Assembly (NCBI GenBank): GCA_900175165.2
Contig: FWWN02000636.1
Location: forward strand, 7,713 to 24,347
Source: Rhizomucor pusillus
Lineage: Eukaryota > Mucoromycota > Mucoromycetes > Mucorales > Lichtheimiaceae
Direction of reading: 5' to 3'
DNA: 16,635 nucleotides
Shown piece by piece: positions 10,001 to 16,635 of the stretch. Within the stretch, counting starts at the first letter, position 1, and every line of letters begins with the position of its first letter. The position numbers and the translations under genes were made by a program. The notes beneath the pieces are model-generated. The model saw only the letters and a program-made list of their open reading frames with translations. It made no database searches and was not told where the DNA came from.

Positions 10001-10532
10001 GGGAAACCCCATATCTAAACCGAATACAGTAATAATAAGCTCACTTGGCCTTCATAAACCTCCATTCTCCGGTTTTGCATCCGTTTTGCTTCTACAAGCT
10101 CGCATTCCCGGTTTATTCAGCTCTTCGTTCACGAGAATACTCCCTTAGGTTGCTATATTTCTCCGTTCTATTTGATATCTTCATTTATCAACGGCTTAGT
10201 GGAGCGAATTAAAGCTCCTTGTGATATTGCGCGAAGCACTACTCAGTCTCTTGAAGGACGCAAAACTTAATTCACCAAGGTCAACGCTATGCTAGATCGA
10301 AGTGCGAGTTGTCCTGGTGCTTCTGTCGCGATGCGCTTCGCGCAAACACAATAATGATTTCGAAAATACGCACGTTGCTTTATTTATCTCTTTACCTGCA
10401 GAACATGGTAGGGCGAAGTCACTGGGGACTTCCGGAATACAAACTCTTAATCCATGAATTGAATATGTTAAATCCTCATAATACATTCTATTACTCATTC
10501 CGATATAGTACTCTAAAGGACATATTCATTTC

Positions 10533-10998
10533 ATGCGGGCCGGGGCAGCTTTTCCATCACAGGCCGCCTTCGGCGTAAGCCCTGATTTGCTTGAATCAAC
10601 CCCACCATCAGTCAAACGGTGAGTCTTCCCATTACCCTTGTAAATGGCAAAGATACTTATTTTAACATTATGCTTCGAGCTGTGGATCAAGTGATTATGC
10701 CATCATCCTTTCCTTTATCATCGAGAGCAGTATAAAAAATATTTGTGATACACGAATAAACTCTATCATCAAACGAGAGAGCGAGCAAAGAAAGTGGAGG
10801 GAGAGCGGGTACAATCGCTTAATCCACTGGGCTCGGATATTGGGGATAGGCGTTCAGCCTACGGCCTCCGCCAAAAGAGCCATTATGCTGGGTCGTTCAA
10901 AATTCATATTCAACAAGCTTACTCGTCGGCGTGAAAAGAAAACGAATAATAGCCGGGAAAAGCAGAGAACGCTGAAAAAACGGCAAGACGTGCTGTAA
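10533..10998 (+). CDS. Candidate two-exon gene, function unknown
   Basis: The model joins exon 10533-10618 (MRAGAAFPSQAAFGVSPDLL, then ESTPPSVKR) to exon 10680-10998 through a 61-nt GTGAGT...CGAG intron with a TTTAAC branch-like site. The intron length is typical of this window. The second exon sits in an unbroken 110-codon frame from 10666 to the TAA at 10996-10998. It is rich in Lys and Arg: residues IKRESEQRKWRESGYNRLIH, then IFNKLTRRREKK and a basic tail. The predicted product is 134 residues. An alternative acceptor at 10730 keeps the same frame. I recognise no family. The open frame and the matching donor phase support coding, but the start lies only nine codons after an in-frame stop and its context is weak. 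It could instead be an internal fragment of a decayed transposon gene. Confidence 0.35.
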
Positions 10999-11564
10999 AG
11001 ATCAAGAGTCTGCAAATGTTTGCCGAAAGTCTCCTCCAAATACTACCACTTTTCCACCGTAAGGTAAGGTCTGAGTTGGTGGCGTCCATGGTATCTCAGG
11101 AGATTGTCCACGACTTCTATAGTGCCCTTGTGCATCATCGGTGCATCGTCCCAGTTGATAAGCGAACTTTCTCTAAGCAGAACAGCCTTTGCCAATTGAA
11201 TAGGCATGCTGCAGACTGATGCGTCGCTGATCTCTAGTGGGATAATGAATGCTCTGCTACATGCAAGCTTAAAAAGGCAATGAATGAATGTGTTCAGAAG
11301 AGTGAATCAATGCAGTGCGCAGATATAGTGTCCCAGGTATTTATTCTTCTTCAAGATCTTCTCGCTTCCTCTTGCCGGAGGATATTGGTCGCTGAGGCAG
11401 GCACAAGCACGAGGGTATACAGATTTGATTGGGACTGCTGGCACTGCGGGAGCGATAACCCACACATTTTGGCCGACTGGGTCCGGCCTCTACATCTTCA
11501 ACGTTTTCTTTTACCAAGTGCTAGATACGTGTCAAATTATAGAAAAATTATAATTTTAGCGCCA
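10999..11564. other. Stretch without a recognisable gene
   Basis: ORFs at 11016-11219 (+) and from 11280 (+) show no family motif. They may be remnants linked to the neighbouring transposase, but nothing decisive is visible. Confidence 0.4.
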
Positions 11565-12053
11565 TCAGGTCTTACCTTCAGCATGCAGATGATTTGCAAG
11601 AACGGAATGATCGACTTGGTAAAAAGACTGACCTGTGTCGGGATTGCTTGCTCGTTTAGTGGCATAAGCCGGCAGACGTACCCCGTGGGACAGTCCATGG
11701 TCATGGCCTCCATGCGTAGGTCTATTACTTAGTTTGGTGTTAGTTGATCGTTCCCATAAGGTGTAGTGCTTGTAAAAATCCTTACTTGAGTGCAAGAATC
11801 CAGCAACGTTCAGACGTCGCACAGTGCTGATATCGTTGTCAAGCTTGTCCGCAATCCTCAAGAACATGTCCTGTCCCGTTACAGTGCCCGCGTTTATACG
11901 TTCAGCATAGTCTCTTTGCTTCCTCTTCATAGCTGGCGGCTGTGGACGCCTCAGGCTAAATTTCACTTGACCGGAGGCAGAGATCGCGCCCAAGATAGTG
12001 GTTGTCTGCGCTCTTGATTTGGGCACAGTGACTATACTGCGCTTCTCGTTTAG
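11565..12053 (-). pseudogene. Degenerate DDE transposase (Tc1/mariner-IS630 type) fragment
   Basis: The minus-strand frame from 12053 reads VTVPKSRAQTTTILGAISAS, then GQVKFSLRRPQPPAMKRKQR. This resembles the middle of the DDE domain of Tc1/IS630-type transposases abundant in Mucoromycota (pattern TxTILGAISxxG, then a Lys/Arg-rich linker, then GTVTG). GTVTGQDMF follows near residue 58. Farther on, the expected catalytic DNAPIH-like block cannot be found in frame. A weak LPAYAT near the end may correspond to the LPPYSP block. The 5' part with the helix-turn-helix and first catalytic Asp is missing. It begins just 27 bp beyond the end of a Nup96 fragment. No terminal inverted repeats were found. 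Family call moderately sure, inactivity very likely. Confidence 0.6.
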
Positions 12054-12080
12054 GAAATATATATAATACAGATAGCAAAG

Positions 12081-12318
12081 CTATTTTCTGGCGAAGATAC
12101 CCAGGATGGCTCTCGACAACTGTTGTAATTTTGGTTAACGGCACTACTGGCCGTACTTTGGATTTTTGTAAAATTTGATTGAGATGACTCTATATCACAA
12201 TGTTAGAGGTTGTTTTCCTTCGCCAGATATTATTGAATTTACTGCATCTCCACATTTGGCAAGGTGAATTGTGAGCTCGCCAAGAAGGCGGGCCACATAT
12301 GCTCTGAATATGCTTACG
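12081..12318 (-). pseudogene. Nup96 3'-end fragment, outer copy (broken)
   Basis: Homologous to the end of exon 6, intron 6 and exon 7 of the gene at 13546-15777. The exon 6 part reads SIFRAYVARLLGELTIHLAK down to 12243. The intron is 12190-12242, with its donor changed from GTAAGT to GTAAAT. The exon 7 part (12189-12081) reads SHLNQILQKSKVRPVVPLTK, and a one-base insertion in an A run then shifts the frame. In the shifted frame LQQLSRAILGIFARK and TAG still mirror the intact gene's end. There is no upstream coding part. Presence of the intron shows a DNA-level duplication, not a reverse-transcribed copy. Confidence 0.8.
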
Positions 12319-12425
12319 ACCAGCTCCATGGCATCAATACCTGCGAGCCACGGTCGTCATCGTCATAAAACCGGAATTCAATGGCGTTGTGCTTGCGAGT
12401 TTATACTACAAACTCGGATCAGCCA

Positions 12426-12478
12426 TGAGCTTCAGTGAACGAAGCGCAGGGAGCGAAGCAAAGCATGAAGCACTCGTA
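12426..12478. repeat. GCTTCG/CGAAGC-rich segment between the two fragments
   Basis: Several copies of GCTTC and GAAGC in both orientations lie within about 50 bp, able to form alternative hairpins (for example GCTTCAGTGAACGAAGC). It resembles the GC-rich segment at 9963-10000. Possibly part of a dispersed repeat. Confidence 0.35.
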
Positions 12479-12493
12479 AAATGAGAAAAAAAA

Positions 12494-12760
12494 CTACAGC
12501 GGCAAGGAGGGAAGAATAGCCTTCGAAAGCCGTTGTAGTTTTGTAACGGCAGGTCGTACTGTGGACCTCTATATTACAATATTAGGCCTTGTTTTTCCTT
12601 CGCCGGATATTATTGAACTTACGCCATCACACTTGTCGATGCTTCTCATTAGCTCGCCCAGGAGGCGAGCCACATACGCTCCGAATATGCTTGCTTTTCG
12701 AAGCAAGCTTAATGATTCCACAGCTTCAGCTATCACTTGATGGAGGTGTCCAAGTCTGTA
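12494..12760 (-). pseudogene. Nup96 3'-end fragment, inner copy
   Basis: A second partial copy. VESLSLLRKASIFGAYVARL, then LGELMRSIDKCDG, ends at 12623. A 54-nt intron follows (12569-12622, intact GTAAGT and ATATAG), then exon 12568-12494 reading STVRPAVTKLQRLSKAILPS to a TAG stop. The terminal exon is shorter than in the intact gene but keeps the V-R-P-x-V...K-L-Q-x-L-S-K-A pattern, and both splice sites are good. Upstream (12760 to about 13170) I could not align any further Nup96 sequence. It is therefore probably a 5'-truncated pseudogene, although the surviving part carries no disabling change. Confidence 0.75.
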
Positions 12761-13545
12761 AATGCAACCCCTTATCTGAATAGAATCAATGTATTTAATG
12801 GTGTATTTCATTGCATAAGCATACATGTAAATACCTCTGACCATGTTTCAAAACAAAATATTAATAATGATGTACGTTCCGCGGAGAACGTCACCCATTG
12901 ACAGGCAAGCAGAGGAGGCTGCTGGATTTGCATCATCCGACAAGCTTCGTAAGGGGAACATGTAAGTTGGGCAAGGTCATGAGTATCCAAGCACCGTATC
13001 CGCATATAGGTTCGTCCATGCATTTGGAGCAGTGAAGATAGAGGTTGGAAAGACAAAGCATGTCGAAGGAGTGGCATCATCCACCGATTCTGAATAAGCA
13101 TTTGACGGACGAGCTAAGAGGGTGGAACAGTAGCCCCGATGGTTCTCCACACTGTCAGGAGCGCTTGTAATCAAGTTATATAAAAAGAGCTTGTTGGACC
13201 TCCAGAGATGCGTATGCGATGTGGCGATGTTGTGGAATAGACATGAAGAAGTAAGTCAGTAGAAAAAGGAAGATGCGTCGCTTCCCTCTGCAATTTTTTG
13301 GTTTTTGAGGTGACCTAGTACGGAACTGCACGAGAATCTCATAGTATCTTATGGACCCTGCGGTTCTACATATCTTCACAAACGATCGGTACCACACCAC
13401 AAGACCGGTTTTCAGAGGAGATGGGAGGGGGTGGTAAAACAAACCTACTTGACCTGGACAGGGCAAGAGGCTTCGGGTATTATTTATATTTTTGGTATTT
13501 AGATGGAGATGTGGTTAGGGATGGGGGTGGGAATGAACTACAAGG
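12761..13545. other. Spacer between the intact Nup96-like gene and its nearest fragment
   Basis: Minus-strand ORFs at 12808-13101, 12977-13174 and 13176-13466 have no recognisable motif and did not align with the Nup96-like protein by eye. A G-rich tract near 13501-13533 (plus strand) lies just past the gene's stop codon. Nothing else supported. Confidence 0.4.
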
Positions 13546-15777
13546 CTATTTGGAGGAATAAGAAGAAAGAAAAGCCTTGGACAGTGTCTGAAGCTTTGAC
13601 ATTGGTACAATCGGGCGTACCTTTGCTTGCGACAACACATGATTCAGATGCTTCTATATCACAATGGTCAGAGCTCCTTTTCCTTCGCCAGATATTATTG
13701 AACTTACGCCATCTTCGCACTCTGCAAGCTGAGCCGTGAGCTCGCCAAGAAGGCGAGCCACGTATGCTCTGAATATGCTTGCTTTTCGAAGCAAGCTTAC
13801 AGATTCCACAGTCTTGATCATACTGGTAATTTCTTGTTTCATTTGTTCTACATTTCCTTCCATACGGGCGCTCGTTATTTTATCCGGGAACTCGAAAATC
13901 ATGCGGTGAGCATTTGCAAGTACTTGGCGTTCCCTCTCTTGAATTCTCAACATCGATATGTGTTTCAGCGCCAGATCGAGATTTCCTATTTAAAAGCCTT
14001 TTAGTAAGTCTTGAAGAATTTGTTATTGGACTCGATAAAGTCTTGTATACATACCACTGTCGAGTGCACTTGGTAAGAGAGAACGGAAAATATTGTAGTT
14101 CAAATTATCATCTTCGAAAACCTTTGCGTGGTTATCCAGTGGATTTCTGAGAATGCCTGACAAGTCCTTGGCTACAGCCTAACGGAGCAGTCAATTACCG
14201 CGAATTGCCATGCAGCTGGGTGATATATCCTTACCTGTGCTTCCATAATCCACATGTCTGGGATGAAAAATCTTGCCTTCAATACGCGGATAGCTGCTTG
14301 ATGAACGCCATATCTGGCAATCGCATCGACAGTAGCTTCGTGACTAACAATCAATTTAGATTAGATCTCCTGACACAATGCTGTCAAAAGTTCAGCAAGA
14401 ATATTTACCAATTTGTTAACAAAGCAGAGAAAATTGCCTGCTCCATCAACTGACTATCTTTCAAGTTTTCGCACCATTCTTCCGTTGCCCGTACACGTTC
14501 TTGCTCATCAAACAATTCCGGATGCTGCATAGAGTATAGCCAAGCAAGGCTTGATGGCCACATGCTTATATCAATCTTTTGATTGCCGTTGCCTTTACGT
14601 TCACAGCCTTCCTGCTGTCGGAACCACCAATCCAGGAAATGCCGCGAAGGTTCCATGTCTCTGCAATCGCAAGGGTTGGAAAGGAATGATGAAAGCCGCT
14701 TGTAAATGTTTAGCAACTCGCAAAGTGGATCTTTAGTGTCGGACATAGATCCGAAAAAGATAGTCGTGCAGAGTATTTCGAGCCAGGAGAATTTGCATTG
14801 CATTGCCCAAGCGAATAATGTCACTTCAGAGAGCTGTCCATACAGTATTCGCCAGATGCTTTCCCGGTACCAAGAGCCCTTTTCCTTGAAGTAGTTGGAT
14901 TCCTGGCCCTCAAGTCTCTTCAGACGCACAATCTCTTTCTGCCGTTCGGTGAAATTCAGAGGTGAAACGATCATCCTCGCAAGTCGAGTATCTCCGCAGA
15001 GACTTGCAACGTTTGCTGCTTCTTCAAAGTTGCCATAGATCATGAGGTAAAATATGACCGTGTACGGATTGTATCTGCGGTTGGCCCGTTTGATTTTGCG
15101 CATAGCACTTCGAGACTGTTGGTGAACTTCGCGCTGTAGCCAAGCTCTGAACTCTGCCAGGCGTTGCGATCCGTCGTCGCTGCCTTCAAGCAGAACCGAG
15201 CACAGGCTCCAGATAGCTCGTTCCCACTTGGGTAGCTTTTCGATCTGGGGCAAAGAGAGACAATCTCGGCATGATACTTGCCAGCTTGAAGTAACACGGG
15301 GACCTTCGTCAACGTGTCTGAAATCTGAGTTATTGGCAACCAGTTGCATGAAAGCGCTCTGGAATTCGGAAACCTAATCGATCGAGGTATCAGTGCACTC
15401 TGCAGCAGTCACCCATCCTAGTTGTCTTACGTTTGCAGACGAAGCCTCTGCGCTGTACTTGATAGGCTCGTTTTCTGGACAGGACTCCTTTGGATAGCCT
15501 TCCTTCGTATACGATCGCAGATCCACGTGTTTCTGCAATCCACACTTGACATTCAACTACACATGGCAAGATCTTTAGCACAAAGCTGTGATCTTGCGAG
15601 TTGGAGCTGCAAACGTACCCGTTTGGGCGCAAAGCTTGGGTGCTTCGCAGCAGCGAGACCGGCCAGCAATGGTTGCATTGTTCCTTTGTTTGCTGTGTCG
15701 TAGGCCGTTCGTTTAGCAGCCCGCTGAGGAGCGCCCCTGGCGTTTTCGAAAGATCGCTTTCCGTTACTGCCTGGCAT
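13546..15777 (-). CDS. NUP96: Nuclear pore Y-complex nucleoporin Nup96/Nup145C-like, seven exons
   Basis: Predicted scaffold nucleoporin of the Y (Nup84/Nup107) complex, 622 residues. Exons: 15777-15619, 15556-15431, 15373-14409, 14343-14235, 14178-14055, 13985-13708, 13653-13546. Introns are 54-69 nt with GT-AG ends and consistent phases. The family call rests on blocks that line up in order with animal Nup96: FRAWL; NFEEAANVASLCGDTRLARM (cf. ISEACSLAQQSGDHRLALLL); CENLKDSQLMEQAIFSALL (cf. QLESEGLWEWAIFVLL); IPDMWIMEAQAV (cf. VPAKWIHEAKAV); KVFEDDNLNYNIFRSLLPSA; IFRAYVARLLGEL (cf. MAKRVANLL); and VRPIVPMSKLQTLSKAFL at the end. The fold should be an alpha-helical solenoid. The first 95 residues are basic and unfamiliar. 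In-frame TGA at 15856-15858 precedes ATG 15777. No Nup98 half or autocleavage site is visible, although an acceptor-like CCACAG upstream leaves room for an unseen 5' exon. No defects seen. Confidence 0.82.
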
Positions 15778-16635
15778 CGAAGAGATCAACAGGAAGAGGG
15801 AAAAAGAATTAATGCAGTGCCTTGTGGGGACCGACTGTGGAAATACTCTGAATTTTCATCACCGCTTTATGCCCCCTCATCACGCGTCCCTTTCACAGTT
15901 GATTTGCTTCTGTCGCTATCCTCAAAACTTGTCATTTTACGTGTCTTTTGACTGCTAATGGCGGCCTAATATTCAATCTTTACAGTCCAGTCCAAAAGAT
16001 TCCGAATGACTACAGATTTCGGTATGCTATGCTCGCTCTTATGCCACACAGTAGGTCGCTCATCTTGCTGCGTTCTGAGAGTGAAATATAGATACCTCAT
16101 AGAAATGTATAGCGCTGAAGGCAACTCTTGAGACATAAACCATAATAGACTCCAATCGTATGTCTTGTCAGTTATATAGGCAATATTTGCGTGTCTTACA
16201 CATAGCAGTACATATAACACGCTCGTTCAGTGATGCATGTTTCTGACACACAGCTCCTTTCTATCGATATATTCAGGCGAACAAAATGGTCTCCGCAGTA
16301 CTCCAGATAATCATGTATACTATCCACGATGCCAGTTTGCAGACTGGCATCATACGGGTGCTACATCGAGTCACCAGCCATTTTGCGGCATTCACCGCAT
16401 TCACACTTTCATTCATCGTGTGTGTATCGTCATCTTTAGAGTGGCTTTATATAAGAAAAACCTTCTTCGGGATACATAAACTCTGTATCTAGAAACATCG
16501 TCTAATGGGATATTCCTGGCTTGGCTACACAGCTGAAACTGGTCTTGCGAAATGATCCTGGATACGCGTTGTGGCCCCATTTTCCTGCTGCGATTACCAC
16601 TTTAGCCTCAGAGCCTGTGCACAAGATAGTAGTAT
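15778..16635. other. Upstream region of the Nup96-like gene; no secure gene
   Basis: This should contain the Nup96 promoter, but no clear TATA or known motif was picked out. Short ORFs exist on both strands, for example plus 16286-16492, 68 residues with a hydrophobic middle, but none has a recognisable family. A perfect hairpin lies at 16328-16351. Confidence 0.4.
16328..16351. repeat. Perfect 9-bp hairpin GATGCCAGT-TTGCAG-ACTGGCATC
   Basis: The two nine-base arms (16328-16336 and 16343-16351) are exact reverse complements around a 6-base loop. It sits in non-coding or weakly coding sequence. It could be a protein-binding palindrome, an RNA stem or chance. Confidence 0.6.

Larger units (their letters stand above)
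8713..10532. other. Upstream region of the transporter and further unexplained DNA
   Basis: Beyond the E-box I see no secure gene. An ATG-initiated plus-strand ORF at 9527-9817 encodes 96 residues with one hydrophobic run (ILSFIALAAMLCLYSLTVTV). It could be a small membrane protein, but it lacks homology I can recognise. A GC-rich, palindrome-prone segment occurs at 9963-10000. No tRNA or terminal repeats were noticed. Confidence 0.4.

Noticed and set aside
10846..10885. Possible 5S rRNA because of the CCTACGGCC string
   Set aside because: The rest of the 5S sequence and its internal promoter are absent, and the bases fit inside the open frame of the candidate gene.
13654..13707. Taking the end of the Nup96-like protein as the intron-retained reading that stops at 13654
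   Set aside because: The stretch has good GT-AG ends and a typical 54-nt length. The spliced terminal exon is conserved in all three copies and matches the Nup96 C-terminus, so splicing is preferred; retention is kept only as a possible alternative.
15966..16220. Minus-strand 84-codon ORF upstream of Nup96
   Set aside because: It begins at a GTG rather than an ATG, has no recognisable family and cannot be joined convincingly to exon 1 of the Nup96-like gene.

Overview
This is a gene-bearing stretch of a fungal nuclear genome, probably an early-diverging Mucoromycota-type fungus. The evidence is the fungal EF-1alpha at the left edge, short GT-AG introns (mostly 54-69 nt), AT-rich intergenic DNA, and decayed Tigger/pogo and Tc1/IS630-type transposons like those common in that group. 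The placement is inferred from sequence style; no marker names the species. I see no CRISPR array, tRNA, rRNA, operon or other bacterial signal.

Layout. 1-810 (+): the last two exons of translation elongation factor EF-1alpha, cut by the window edge. 811-2130: gene-free. 2131-2980: an internally deleted Tigger/pogo transposon with matching terminal inverted repeats, a TA target duplication and a broken transposase C-terminus. 2983-5595: no secure gene; it holds a codon-biased exon-like island, a strong hairpin and a weak minus-strand ORF. 5596-6464 (+): a two-exon basic helix-loop-helix leucine-zipper transcription factor. 6915-8608 (-): a two-exon PHO84-type proton/phosphate symporter, convergent with the bHLH gene, with a TATA box, a pyrimidine-rich leader and a distant CACGTGGG E-box. 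8713-10532: mostly unexplained. 10533-10998 (+): a candidate two-exon gene of unknown function. 11565-12053 (-): a decayed DDE transposase. 12081-13545: two broken extra copies of the 3' end of the neighbouring nucleoporin gene. 13546-15777 (-): a seven-exon gene whose product aligns over its length with Nup96/Nup145C of the nuclear pore Y-complex. 15778-16635: no secure gene.

The genes are ordinary housekeeping or regulatory loci and do not form a joint system. The only plausible functional link is that the bHLH protein is of the E-box (CACGTG-binding) class and the phosphate transporter promoter holds such a site; this is a hypothesis. The most unusual structure is the trio of Nup96 3' ends. 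Their last intron is almost identical in all three copies although the exons on both sides have diverged, and the outermost fragment abuts a transposase remnant. I found nothing that I would call a new biological system.
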